Below are positions 31,096 to 41,796 of a stretch of 64,000 nt of DNA, piece after piece. Under the pieces are notes generated by a model. It worked only from the letters and a program-made list of their open reading frames with translations, was not told where the DNA came from and searched no databases. Within the stretch, counting starts at the first letter, position 1. Each line of letters begins with the position of its first letter. Made by a program: the position numbers and the translations under genes. Location of the stretch: positions 313,501 through 377,500 of the forward strand of contig JAYKKM010000440.1 of the NCBI GenBank assembly GCA_035772405.1, given 5' to 3'. This DNA is from Chrysogorgia sp. JL179-B06. Its lineage: Eukaryota > Cnidaria > Anthozoa > Scleralcyonacea > Chrysogorgiidae.

Positions 31096-34000
31096 ATGGG
31101 TGCTGGAGATAAACCGTTGGTGACCTTTAACTGTATTAGTGTAAAAGAGGCAGATCATATTAATATAGGGGATCTTGTTGATGGAGAGGAAAACAAAAAA
31201 AATAAAAAACATCATGTATTTCTTGTTTTAGAAGAAGAAAAGAACAAAACCATGGAGAATCAACAGAAGGAATTTAAATATAATAACAAAGAAATAGAAC
31301 GTTTAGTAAGTTTGTTTGAAAGTGAAAAAAAAACAAAACTGAAACAAATGAGGATAATATTATTAGTGTTGAGAAAATTAATGAAAAAGAAAATGAAAAG
31401 TTTAAAGTGATTCAACAAACTTTTTCAATATCTATTGCTCGTAAAGCGGATGTTAATTTTATAGCTTTTATACAATCGTTGACGTTACTTTTTACTTATT
31501 TGATTAATTATGCACGTACAAGTGTAAAAATAATGATGACTATGTGCGATTTATTTTTAGTCATGCACCTAAGGTTTTTTTCTCTACAGCTGTAATGAAA
31601 TTAAGTGATGTTAATGTAAAATATTTTTTAAATATTTTTTAAAAACATATGAAAAGTAATCAAGAAATGATAGCGAACGGGTGGAAATGTACTGTAGTTA
31701 TTCAAACTTTTCCATCGGGATTATCAGCTAATAATTTATCAAGTAACAAAAAAAAATCCTTTAATTAGGAGAAAAAAAATTTACAATAGATTAAATAAAG
31801 CAAATGAAAATGATTGTGGCGGAGGTAAAGTAAATAAATCTATTACAAAATATGATCGTAAATTTCGCACTGGAGGTTTTTATATTATCAGTACTAAGTT
31901 AACGCAAACAATTAAAAATTGTTGTTTTGCGTTATCTATTTTGGTAGGTCTATCGTTTTTGTATAAAGATCATAGGTATGAGACGATGACTAAACAACCT
32001 AGTAAAAGTATTGACGAATTATTTAGTGTTGAAGAAATACGTGCTGTGAATAAAAAATCGGGTATACCCGAGGTGAAGAAGTTAAAGTTAAACAATTTTC
32101 GATTGTGTACGAAAAATTTCTTAATGCTCAAGGTGTTGACTTGGTAGTGTATTCAGATCTCGATTTAGATAATATCATTTATGATTCACGTACGGATTCT
32201 GAAGGAAATCTTATTAAATTAACTAATAATATAGTATGTTTATGGTTAAATAAAAAACATGATGTTGTTTTAAATCTGAAGGAATTTTCTAAAATACAAC
32301 CCAATAAATTTTGTATTAAATGTATGAGTTATTTTTCACATGGGGAATTTATTGATTCACACGTGTGTCGAATAATTTAACCTGTCAAAAATGTTATAAA
32401 AATAATTTATGCCCTAAAGATACAACAAAGATTCAATGTTATAATTGTAATATATTGTTTTATAATCAAACATGTTATTTAAATCATTTAACCCATAAAA
32501 TTTTTAAGCCTTCTGAAAAAAATTATTATTCACGTTTAACTCCTTGTCAATATATGTTTTTTTGTGAACCATGTTATAAAATATGTTCTAGATTTTCTTT
32601 TATTCAACGTGATAAAAGTGTAAAACATGATTGTTCTAAAAGATTTTGTTATCATTGTAATAGTTATCAGAAAAAGACGCATTATTGTTTTATGAAAACA
32701 CTATATATTCCAAAAAATAAAAAACAACCACCAACATTATTTTTTTTCGATTTTGAAACAAAAGTAGATGACAATAAAATGTTAGTTCCTTTTTATTGTA
32801 TAGTGAAAAAAGTATGCATGCGCTGTCAAGATATCCCATTTAAAAAACAACAAATTCCGTTAATAACACAATCGTGTTTTATTGATGAAAATATTGAAGC
32901 TATTAGTTGTTGCGGATATAGACAATTTCTTTTTGATAATAATAATAGCGCTGTTGTTGAAGATTTATAAAGTTTTATATTGGAACAAGAGTTTTGTTTG
33001 GATTGCCCATAATGGTGGGAGATTTGATGCAATTTTTATTTTTAAATATTTATTAGAAAAATAAAATTTTTTCCAAAAACTATTATGAATGGTACTAAAA
33101 TAATGAGTTTAGAAATATGCGAAAAGAATATTCTATTTTTAGATAGTTTTTTTTTTTTAACTATGCCCTTATCAGCTATTCCTAAATGTATGGGTCTTCT
33201 CGAAGATGATAAGGCTTTCACCCCTATAGATTTACTGATATAGATAATATGAGTGATAAAGATAAATTTGAAAAATGGTATAATGAAAAAAAAAAAGTAT
33301 ATATATTTTTCGAGATGAAATATATTATTATTGTTGTCAGGATGTGAATATTTTAAGAAAAGGGTGTGTAAAATTTTCATCCATGATAGATTCGATTGCT
33401 TGTGTAGCAGCTTTTTATGATCAAAATTGTATTACTATTGCAAGTTTAGCATCAAAAATATTTCGGCAAAACTTTTTAAAAGAAAAATGTGTAGGGATAA
33501 TTCCTGCAGGAGGTTATCGATGCAATGTAAATCAAAGTTGAATAGCGTTTTGTTGGTTGTATGAAATTAATAAATATTTATCAGGACGATTAGAATATAA
33601 AGGTTCCTCTCAAGGAGAAAAAAAAATGTTAGGACGGTTTGTTGACGGATTTTATGATAATACAGTTTATCAATTTCATGGATGTTTTTTTCATGGATGT
33701 TCTCGTTGTTTTGAAAAATATGAAATGAATACTTTAGTGAATGAAAAATTTGGAACATTATACTCGAAAACTCAACGTTTTACAAATGAATTGTTAAATA
33801 CAGGATATAAAGTTGTTGAAAAATGGGAATGTGAATTTTTAAATGAAAAAAAATATAGTTGTAGCGATATTGAATTGAAACAAAATTTTTTGGGATATAC
33901 AATATTAAATCCACGTGATGGATTATATGGTGGGCGAACTTCTTCTATATGTTTATTTAGAGAGATAAAACAAAATGAACAAATTAATTATGTAGACTTT

Positions 34001-35296
34001 ACATCGCTATATCCTTTTGTTCAAAAAGAATTTGTTTTCCCGGTTGTACACCTTAAAATTTTCGTTAATGAAGAGTGTGAGAATATAAATATAAAATATA
34101 TTTTCGGTTTGATTAAATGTCGTATATTACCCCCGCAAAATCTTTTTTTTGGTGTTTTACCCGTTAGAGTAGCTGGAAAATTATTATTTCCTTTATGTAA
34201 TCAATGTGCTATCGATAAATATGATAAATCTATACATAATGAAAACGATCGCTGTTTACAGGGGACATGGGGCAGTGTTGAAATTAATAAAGCTGTTGAT
34301 AAGGGATATAAAATAATTCAAATCTATGAAATATAGCATTATGATCGGCAAGAAAAAATCTTTGTTGATTATGTAAACGATTTTTTAAAACTGAAACAAG
34401 AGGCGTCGGGTTTACCTACTGAATGTTTTAATAGTGATGGTAGTAAAAATAAAATTAAAATTAACCAGTATTGTAAAGATTATTTGAATCATGAACATAT
34501 TAGTTTAGATAAAGATAAAATAGAAAAAAATCCCGGTTTAAGAACTATAGCGAAAACATTATTAAATTCCTTGTGGGGTAAATTTGCACAAAATGAAAAT
34601 AACACGCGCGTTGCTTTTTTAAATGATTATGAGGAATTATTATTTTTAGCTAACGATAGGGGTAAAAAATCAACGTCTTTAGATTTTATTAATGATACTC
34701 TTTTACGTTGTACATATGAAAATCTAGCTGAATCTACAGTAGCTTTAAAAACGGGTAATATTGTTATCGCATGTTTTGTTACAGCTTATGCATGGCTACA
34801 GTTATATGATGTAATTGAAAAATTAGGAAAACATGTTTTATATTTTGATACCGATTCGGTTATCTATGTGAGTGATGAAAATACTTGTTCGATTAAAACC
34901 GGTAATTATTTAGGAGAATTAACCAATGAATTAAAAGAAAATGAATGGATTACACGATTTTGTTCAACAGGCCCTAAATGTTATTCTTATATTACTAATT
35001 TAAACGAAGAAGTAGTTCATGTAAAAGGTTTTTCTTTAAAAAATAAAGCGAAAGATATCTTAAATTTTAAAACATTAAATAAATGTGTTGAAGATAAAGA
35101 TCAAATCATTACAATTAGATATGAAAATAAAATATGTAAAGATAAATTAAATAATATTTTTATTAATAGTGAAATTAAAAAATTTTCATTTACTTTTAAT
35201 AAACGTATTGTTAAAGATAATTTTACTACAATCCCCTACGGATATTTAGAAGAAGAAGAAATGGACACAGACTCGTTTTTTAACATTTTTTTTTAA
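31096..35296 (+). pseudogene. Protein-primed family-B DNA polymerase (Polinton PolB), multiply frame-disrupted
   Basis: Replicates the element from its protein-primed ends. The N-terminal part (31096-32100) is broken into several frames; Cys-rich zinc-like segments follow (32365-32690). The exonuclease I motif FFDFETKVD is near 32745, motif A YVDFTSLYPFV near 34000, the motif B region NSLWGKFAQ near 34575 and motif C YFDTDSVIY near 34850, all in correct order. Breaks occur near 31400, 31760, 32100, 32370, 32970, 33065, 33330, 33540 and 34336 (an in-frame TAG), several in A or T runs. The product cannot be made as it stands, unless some breaks are assembly errors. Closest family: Maverick/adintovirus PolB. 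Confidence 0.9.
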
Positions 35297-35777
35297 TTAA
35301 TGTTTGTGTTTTCTCAAAAAATAAAAATTCCTCCCCCTTTGTGTCTACATAATCCCACACCTTGTATTCGTCCTCATTTACTTCGTTCTCACTCTCGCTT
35401 TCACTAAATCCGTAATTGTTTATTACTTTATAAATATTGTCATTGTTGTTTTTGGGGAGGGTTAAATACCCCCGCCCATAACTTTTCCTCCTCGTCTTGA
35501 GGATCGTCTTTCTTTCCATCATCATTATCATCATCATCACCGTCTTCGTCATCATTAGCGTCTTCATCTTCTTCACTATCACCGTTACTGTTTTCACCAT
35601 CACTGTCTTCATCATCACTGTCTTCACTATCACTGTCTTCCTGTCGTCACGGTCTTCATCTTCTACCACCATGTCTTCGACATTTTCGTTTATGGGGTGG
35701 AAAAATCGTGTGTCGAACTCATCGAAGTCCCACACGATTTCTCCCCCATCGGCTTTCTTCCACACGATTTGTTCCAT
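35280..35777 (-). pseudogene. Acidic Asp/Ser-repeat protein, frame-shifted in repeat
   Basis: N-terminus (MEQIVWKKADGGEIVWDFDEF) and C-terminus (FSESESENEVNEDEYKVWDY) are both acidic. Between them lies a GATGAAGACAGT-type repeat (about 35510-35650) that codes for Asp/Glu/Ser only in the alternate frame; in the open frame it reads as Met/Val/Lys. Two register changes are therefore likely and the natural product is a strongly acidic protein. Its 3' end overlaps the polymerase 3' end by about 17 bp. Confidence 0.5.
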
Positions 35778-36166
35778 CTCTTTGTTTTTCTTTCTTTCTT
35801 CTCTTTGTTGGTCTTCTTCTCTTGACTAGCTTTGATCGTTTTAGTTTTTACTGTATCGCGCTAGCGTTTATATAATCGCGCTCTGTTTATGCATTACTAG
35901 TGACGGGTAGTCAAGGTCATCCGAGGGAGGGGTTTAGATGTTCAAAGAATTTCGGGCATGTTCTAGCAAAAGTCCAAATTCATATCATGACCTTATATGG
36001 TTATGTATAGTCAAGGTCATTATATGTTTAAAAATATACACCATGCAAATATCAAAGTCCGATGACCATATAGGGAAATCTATCAAAGTCCAAAATAAAT
36101 TATACTCTTAACTTTTAAATTCTTATAAAATATCTATATATTTCCTTTTGATTTTAGACGTGTAAA
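35778..36166. promoter_or_regulatory. Divergent promoter with TCAAGGTCA nuclear-receptor half-sites
   Basis: Lies between the acidic gene and the ATPase. Two perfect TCAAGGTCA sites occur (35911-35919 and 36011-36019), plus an inverted AAGGTCA core (about 35988-35994). TATA-like TTTATATAAT (near 35868, minus gene) and TATAAAATATCTATATAT (near 36124, plus gene) are present. Confidence 0.5.
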
Positions 36167-36841
36167 ATGAATGCTGTTTCACTACCATTTCATCACCCGT
36201 TTATGTTAACAATGTGCGGTCCTAGTCAATGTGGAAAAACATTTTGGATTTTACAATTACTAAATTATATTGAGGCAATGATAACACCAAAAATTACGAA
36301 AATTGTTTATCTTTATTCCATATATCAACCCTTATACGATAAAATGCACACGGTTTTGGAAGAGAAAAACATGAATTTCGAATTTATTGACTGTAAGAAG
36401 GGTATACTTGATATTACTGATATACAAACAAATACAGCTGATAATACATTAATTATTTTAGACGATCTTATGTTAGTAGGTACATCGTCAAAAGAAAATC
36501 TTGATAAAATTGATAATATTGCAACTCAAGATGTTCATCATCGTAATGTAAGCGTAATTTTTGCATGTCAAAACTTATCTTACGGTAATGGAAAGTTGCG
36601 AAATTTACGTATCAACAGTCATTATATCATGTTTAAAAATTTAAGTGATTGTAGAAATATGTATACAATATGTGATAATAAGAAAATAAATAGAAGTCAA
36701 TTTGATAAAATATTAGCTGATATTAATAAACATCCCTATGGATATTTATTATTCGATAATTGTAATAAAGGATATGATAATTGTAGAATAAGAACAAATA
36801 TATTTCCTAATGAAAAAACCATTGTATATGATTTGTGTTAA
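36167..36841 (+). CDS. A32-like (FtsK/HerA) genome-packaging ATPase, 224 aa
   Basis: Packages viral DNA into capsids. Walker A GPSQCGKTF at about residues 18-26, Walker B TLIILDDLML near 87-96, then a sensor-like IFACQNLSYG near 128. Length and motif spacing fit the Polinton/adintovirus ATPases. The frame is uninterrupted. Start is the first ATG after a TATA-rich leader. Followed 138 bp downstream by a pX-like gene on the same strand. Confidence 0.9.
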   Translation: MNAVSLPFHHPFMLTMCGPSQCGKTFWILQLLNYIEAMITPKITKIVYLYSIYQPLYDKMHTVLEEKNMNFEFIDCKKGILDITDIQTNTADNTLIILDDLMLVGTSSKENLDKIDNIATQDVHHRNVSVIFACQNLSYGNGKLRNLRINSHYIMFKNLSDCRNMYTICDNKKINRSQFDKILADINKHPYGYLLFDNCNKGYDNCRIRTNIFPNEKTIVYDLC

Positions 36842-36979
36842 AAATAATAATTTTGTAAAATAATTTTCACCAATTTATAAATAAGGAATACCTTTTTTTA
36901 TTTCCTTGTTATCTTATTTGCTATATAAGTACAAAATAATAAAGGGACAAAAACAAACAAAGATCCTAGAAGTTTCATC

Positions 36980-37246
36980 GTGATGAAAAAAAAATTAATA
37001 CAATTAAAAGGGAAGAAAGAAATTTGGAAAATTTTTTCTCGAGATGCTAAAGATACCTATATTGATATTTCTAAGAAAATGTATACAGGGGTAAAACGTA
37101 TAATAAGCGGTAAAAGAAGAAAAAGGAAAAATGTTAGACATATAGGAGGTGCTGTGGGGAAACGTAAAAGGAACAAAAAAGGTGGGTTTCTACCTGCTTT
37201 AGCTTTAGCACCTCTAGCGCTGTCACTATTGAGTTCAATATTTTAA
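36980..37246 (+). CDS. pX-like small basic virion protein, 88 aa
   Basis: Highly basic (KRIISGKRRKRKNVRH), with two GG signatures (RHIGGAVG and NKKGGFLPA) and a hydrophobic C-terminus (ALALAPLALSLLSSIF). The layout of basic region, GG motif and short hydrophobic segment matches pX/protein VI-like small proteins of Polintons; GG sites may be cut by the adenain-like protease encoded next door (37288-37890, convergent). A TATA-like CTATATAAG lies about 60 bp upstream. Confidence 0.7.
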   Translation: MMKKKLIQLKGKKEIWKIFSRDAKDTYIDISKKMYTGVKRIISGKRRKRKNVRHIGGAVGKRKRNKKGGFLPALALAPLALSLLSSIF

Positions 37247-37287
37247 ATAAAACAGACAATTGTGAATTGTGTTGTAAATATGTTTAA

Positions 37288-37890
37288 TTAAAATTTTGAT
37301 TTATTAAAAGAACAACAACTTTGATTATTAGCTTTCTGTGTTTCTATTTTATTTTTACATTTTTTTTTATAAATATTAACTATTACCATTCCTAGTATAA
37401 TTATTTTACGAGCTAATTTAATATCATTAATTAATTTATTTTTATTTTTGCTTTTAAATAACAAATATTTTTGTGTTTGTTGTATTTCGTTTTTACATTT
37501 ATTATGTAAATAATAAAGACTACAATTTCCACATACTACTGTTGCTCGGGATTGAAGTGGAATTTTTTGATCATAAACAAATGTCAAATTATTTCTTTGG
37601 GCATAAGTCATCCAATACGTTCGTTTATAAAAACTAACTTTTTGTGCAAAACTATCAAAAAAATACATATGTTTGTTTTTATCAACCCAAATAGCTACCC
37701 AATGCTGTCCCTTATCTTTTGATTCGTCTGTATTCCAAATCCAACATGAAGGAAATTTAATTTTTTCAGGAAATACATCTGCAGGATAAACACCCAAAAA
37801 ATATTTGTTTAAAAAAGCATTTGTATTTGCTATTTTATTAATATCGTTGGTATATAAAAATTTATTTAAAAAACATAAAACAGGAATCAT
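37288..37890 (-). CDS. Adenain-like cysteine protease (C5-type), 200 aa
   Basis: Matures virion proteins. Catalytic His in GQHWVAIWVD (about residue 62), the Asp in MYFFDSFAQ (about 75) and the Cys in VVCGNCSLYYL (about 127-133) appear in the order and spacing of adenovirus-type proteases. The frame is open throughout. It overlaps the stop of the upstream gene (37890) by one base, suggesting a compact or spliced transcription unit. Confidence 0.88.
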   Translation of the reverse strand: MIPVLCFLNKFLYTNDINKIANTNAFLNKYFLGVYPADVFPEKIKFPSCWIWNTDESKDKGQHWVAIWVDKNKHMYFFDSFAQKVSFYKRTYWMTYAQRNNLTFVYDQKIPLQSRATVVCGNCSLYYLHNKCKNEIQQTQKYLLFKSKNKNKLINDIKLARKIIILGMVIVNIYKKKCKNKIETQKANNQSCCSFNKSKF

Positions 37891-38586
37891 TATTTTCTTC
37901 TTTTATCTCTATGGGTTAAAAAAGTATCGAACTCCGATTTTATACCACTAGAAAGTGTCGATCTAAAACTAGGTGATTGTGGTTGATGCGTAATCGCAAA
38001 AGATGTCGAAGCGCCTTCATCATCGCTTCCATTTTTATATTGTTGTCGAAGTTTTTGATTTCTTATATAATGAACAGGCATTTTCATTTTTTTTAATTCT
38101 TTTAAAACTTTAGAATGTTGTTTAGTTGTCAAATTATAATTTTGAATTTTCGATACATTGTGTGTTAAATCATACACCATATCGTCGTAATTAACTTCAT
38201 AGTTATTTAATTTTATTATATCCCCTGTTGTTTTAATTTTTTTAGTTCTTTAAGAATTCTTTAATATATCCCTCACTTAGACTACCATAACTTTTGCCCA
38301 CTTTCGCTTCTTCCGGTGGTTCTTGTTGATCATTAGTAGATGTTTCAGCTTTTCTTTTTCTATTTTATTTTCTTTTTAAAAAAGACACTATATTTTCTTC
38401 AGTTTGATTATTATTCTTATTTTTTAATTCTTGCTCCATTTTATCTTTACTTTCTAATAATTGATATTCTTCTTTGTTTTTAATTCCATGTAATAAATTT
38501 TTATTAACATGATCTTTTTTTATTAATTCTAAGATTTCATTTAATTTATTAGGATCAACTAATTGTACTTTATTAATTCCACTCAT
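37890..38586 (-). pseudogene. Polinton VDP-type conserved protein, frameshifted
   Basis: The N-terminal 73 codons (38365-38586) start MSGINKVQLVDPNKL, a signature I recognise from unnamed conserved Polinton proteins found next to the protease. The C-terminal 96 codons (37890-38180; LTHNVSKIQNYN ... FDTFLTHRDKRRK) are in another frame, with a broken stretch at 38180-38365. Together they approximate the roughly 230-residue length of that protein. Role unknown; probably a virion component because of its position. Confidence 0.5.
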
Positions 38587-38828
38587 TTTTTCTTCGTTTC
38601 TTTTATTATTAGTTTGTAGGCTTTTTCAAACACATGAATCAAACGATGGTCTTCACTTAATATAACTTTTAAATCTGTTTTTTTTATTTTATCGCGTACA
38701 AAACGTTTAAGAATTGTTTTATTATCGTTTGAAATGGATACTAATATTTTATTATTTAAAATTTTTTTTGATAAATCTTGAAGTTTTCTAATCAAATCAT
38801 CATTAATTAATTTTTGTTTTGTAGCCAT
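38583..38828 (-). CDS. Small lysine-rich protein, 81 aa, unknown
   Basis: Predicted mostly helical and highly charged (DLIRKLQDLSKKILNN; KAYKLIIKETKKK). Its stop overlaps the start of the VDP-type gene by 4 bp (ATGA arrangement), which supports both as real genes in a tightly packed array. No recognised domain. Confidence 0.5.
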   Translation of the reverse strand: MATKQKLINDDLIRKLQDLSKKILNNKILVSISNDNKTILKRFVRDKIKKTDLKVILSEDHRLIHVFEKAYKLIIKETKKK

Positions 38829-38882
38829 ATTTGCTTTAATATATATTTTTAAACATGGTAAGAAATCTCTTTTCTTTTTATT

Positions 38883-39003
38883 TTATTTTTCTTTTTTAAT
38901 TTTATTTAAAAGCAACAACGAATTTAAAATTTTGGTTGTCGTTTCCTCATCATCATCATCTTCAGAAGAAGTCAAATAATTATCACTATCACTATCATTA
39001 TCT

Positions 39004-39035
<32 letters not shown>

Positions 39036-39166
39036 TTCTTCTTCTTCTTCTTCTTCTCCGAAGTCTTTTTCTTTTTCTTTTTCACCTTCTTCTACTTCTT
39101 TTTTTTTTTTAATTCTTCTTTTTCTTCTTCATCCACAACATATTTTCTTTTATTATTTTTCTCCAT
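38883..39166 (-). pseudogene. Glutamate-rich acidic protein, frameshifted
   Basis: MEKNNKRKYVVDEEEKEEL is followed by a break in a 12-base A run (about 39103-39114 on the plus strand as T), then a long poly-Glu stretch from a pure TTC array (39002-39056), and a DNDSDSDNYLTSSEDDDDEE segment. Ends LLLLNKIKKEK. Second acidic protein of the element. The homopolymer break may be a sequencing error. Confidence 0.5.
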
Positions 39167-39168
39167 TT

Positions 39169-39315
39169 TTATCCAAACTTTGATATTATAGGATATATAA
39201 ATATATGTTCACGCTTTAAAGGAATTTGATTAATTATTTCTTTTTTCTTTTCTTTTATGATGTATGGTTTTTTTAGATTATTATTTTTTTTTTGTATTTT
39301 CATTTGATCTTTCAT
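39169..39315 (-). CDS. 48-aa lysine-rich ORF, unknown
   Basis: MKDQMKIQKKNNNLKKPY..., running into the start of the Glu-rich gene (its stop lies just before that ATG). Short and compositionally simple; could be a real small gene or the tail of a decayed one. Confidence 0.25.
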   Translation of the reverse strand: MKDQMKIQKKNNNLKKPYIIKEKKKEIINQIPLKREHIFIYPIISKFG

Positions 39316-39362
39316 TTTTTTTAATAATTCCTTAAGCTAATTGTTTGTTCTTTACTTTTTTA

Positions 39363-40699
39363 CTAAATGTCATGTAATAATCGTGCAGGTGTTTTTAAAC
39401 CTATTTTTATTTCATTTCGAAACTCTCCTATATATAGTAATACTCCAGCAGTAGTATTTACTGAAAAATTAAAATCAATGTTTACATTTCCTGAGGGTCG
39501 TGAGGGTAATACACTAAGATGAGAATCTTTATTGCTTGTTAAATCAAACCCAAGCATTTCATAGCCATTTTTAAAATCATTAAATGTAAACGGCATATGT
39601 TTATATTTTCGATTCAAAACATTCTGTAGATTTGAATAAGCTTCTTCAGGAGATGTAATTTTCATAACAGTGTTATTATTTACCGAAACACTAATATTCG
39701 AGTAGTTGGGCCATGTAAAGTTAAAAATATTATTCGTATATGATCCATTCCAATTAGCGAGGGGTATAAAAACTATAAATAATCTTGTAAGACACGAACC
39801 ATTAAAAGCATCGACAACTTGATGCAACCTTCGACCTGGTAATATATTTTCACTAATACATCGATAATTACTAGTATAATATTTAGCTTCCATATGTTTC
39901 TCAACAAATCCTGTATTTAATGCTAAACGTAGTTGATCATTGGGTTTAAAAACAGGTATTTTAATCTTTAAATCCTCTAAAGATAGTTCTGTATTGGCTA
40001 AACTTAAAGCAGCATCATCTGCACCAGATAATAAAATAGATTTTAATACGCGTGTTAAACGTAATTCTATTTTAAATGCTGAGGGAATAATAATTTCCCC
40101 ACCACCATCACTAAATAATGAGGTATCAATTGTATCAATTACTGTTTTGACATAATTTTTCAACACTCTAGCATAACCCCCAGTATTCTCAACGCCCACT
40201 CCATCGTCAAATCCAGCTATACTATCCATATGCGTTGCTGTATCAAGATGAGAAAAATTAATATCTTTACATCCATCGCGTTTCGGATCATATTTACGCG
40301 ATAAATATTTAATAATTGAAACCATATGAGACATGTTCCCCGAAGTAGCAATTAAAGTATCGTTTATTTTTAATTATTTTGTTTTCCACATTGTTCGAAG
40401 AGGTAACGGTAAAATTGATTTCCCCCCAGCAGCAACTGTACCCGCAATAGCCCCTGTTGTTTTATGTACTAATGACATTTTAGCAAAAATTTGGGCTTCG
40501 CTTGTTTTTAAGACCCGACAGCGTTTCCGTGTCTTGTGAACGTAACCACATTTGCAGTCACATCTTTACGTGTTGGTACAATCTCACATTCAGAAAATTC
40601 AATAAATGTATTATTGTAGGGTTTAGAAGTAAATAATTGTAAAGGAGCAGAAAATAATACATCATGTTGTTCAACCTCTTCCACAGTTTTTTAATTCAT
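39363..40699 (-). pseudogene. Polinton major capsid protein (double jelly-roll, F54H12.2-like), N-terminus broken
   Basis: Forms the hexon-like capsid shell. The intact 323-codon part (39363-40334) includes PSAFKIELRLTRVLKS, NYRCISENILPGRRL, FTFNDFKNGYEMLGFDLT and the C-terminal NVNIDFNFSVNTTAGVLLYI...EIKI, the characteristic end of F54H12.2-like major capsid proteins. The missing N-terminal segment is visible upstream in shifting frames (LQLFTSKPYNNTFIEF near 40640), with a stop two codons after the ATG at 40699 and further breaks near 40520 and 40335. Complete length would be about 440 residues, as in the family. Confidence 0.8.
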
Positions 40700-40704
40700 T
40701 TTTT

Positions 40705-40875
40705 TTAAATATTAATCTTTAATATCTTTCCGACTGTACCCAACACCTGGGGTAAAAACATTCCTAATGCCATTCCTGCACCAAAAGCACCACCTTTTTG
40801 AATTTTTTTTCTTTTACCATGTAATCTAGACTTTCTTTTTTATTTTTTTTTAATAATACTATTTCTTCGCCTCAT
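40705..40875 (-). pseudogene. pX-like small basic virion protein, frameshifted
   Basis: MRRRNSIIKKK, then a break in an A run near 40843, then HGKRKKIQKGGAFGAGMALG and a hydrophobic tail (MFLPQVLGTVGKILKINI). Same basic-KGG-hydrophobic plan as the proteins at 36980 and 48095. Sits directly upstream of the major capsid gene. Confidence 0.6.
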
Positions 40876-40997
40876 TTTTATTTTAAAAAATAACTCAATA
40901 AGACAGGTTTTTTTAAGAAAAATAATACATTTATTTTACTTTTAACTTAATTTATAGTTTACAGTATTTTTCCTTTTTTAAAACAAAAAAACAACAA

Positions 40998-41495
40998 TTA
41001 ATTTCTATTTTGTAAAATTGAACGTAATACATCTGGATCAATTTTTCTTTTTTTTGCTCCTTTATTTGGTACTATTTTTTTTTGATAATCAGGGTTTAAA
41101 GTATGCGGTAGACCAATATTAGAAGTTAATAAAATATCATGTTGAGTAGGGTTTTTTGGGGTTTTTTCACGTTTTACATAAAAATAGTTAGAAGAATAAT
41201 TTTTTCCTTTACATTTTCCAGTAAGTAAATTAAAATATTCGTCAGATGTTAAATTGTTATTCATTATTTTATCTTCAAATAATTTTATATTAATTATTAT
41301 ATTTTCTGCAATCAAAATGACGTCGTCGTCACTACCATATGAAAGATAAAATTGAATGTATTCTTGAGCTTCTGCGGTGTTTCTTTTAAGCAAAACATTA
41401 GGAAATATTTCTCTTTCCATTTTTAAGTGGTGTAATATTTGTTTATTCTCGTCTATATCATATTTAAATAAAATTCTTTTTTCAAACAATAACAT
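40998..41495 (-). CDS. Polinton protein, 165 aa, unknown
   Basis: Open frame beginning MLLFEKRILFKYDIDENKQ. Middle is acidic and helical, C-terminus basic (KKIVPNKGAKKRKIDPD). Between the capsid genes and the 41527 gene, so probably structural or assembly related. Not recognised. Confidence 0.55.
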   Translation of the reverse strand: MLLFEKRILFKYDIDENKQILHHLKMEREIFPNVLLKRNTAEAQEYIQFYLSYGSDDDVILIAENIIINIKLFEDKIMNNNLTSDEYFNLLTGKCKGKNYSSNYFYVKREKTPKNPTQHDILLTSNIGLPHTLNPDYQKKIVPNKGAKKRKIDPDVLRSILQNRN

Positions 41496-41526
41496 TAAAT
41501 TTGTTGTCCATCAAATTTTTTATCTT

Positions 41527-41796
41527 TTAATTTGTGTTTTTTAACATTAGTACACTACCATCTTTTCTTTTACGAGTTATTGGATTTTGATTTATTACAG
41601 GATGGATTGTAAAATTAATTTTTTTGAAATAATAAATGTGAAAAGATTTATTAATTCCCATGTGCTCAACACTGTCTAAAATCCAATAAATTTGTTTTTC
41701 ATTTTTACGTTCAGCATATGTGTCAAAGGGATAACTAAAATCATATTTTTCAACCTGTAGAACGTTCCTTACAGTTTTAAGATGAATTTTAAGCAT
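41527..41796 (-). CDS. Polinton protein, 89 aa, unknown
   Basis: MLKIHLKTVRNVLQVEKYDFSY...; its start overlaps the end of the penton-like gene by 8 bp, and it ends 30 bp before the next gene. Possibly translated by reinitiation or from a spliced transcript. No domain recognised. Confidence 0.5.
   Translation of the reverse strand: MLKIHLKTVRNVLQVEKYDFSYPFDTYAERKNEKQIYWILDSVEHMGINKSFHIYYFKKINFTIHPVINQNPITRKRKDGSVLMLKNTN

Noticed and set aside
35497..35829. 110-codon plus-strand frame rich in Ile/Thr/Val
   Set aside because: It is the antisense shadow of the acidic repeat gene; the hydrophobic composition arises from the complement of GAT/GAA repeats.
40333..40539. Plus-strand ORF opposite the capsid N-terminus
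   Set aside because: Antisense of the frame-broken major capsid gene, without own similarity.
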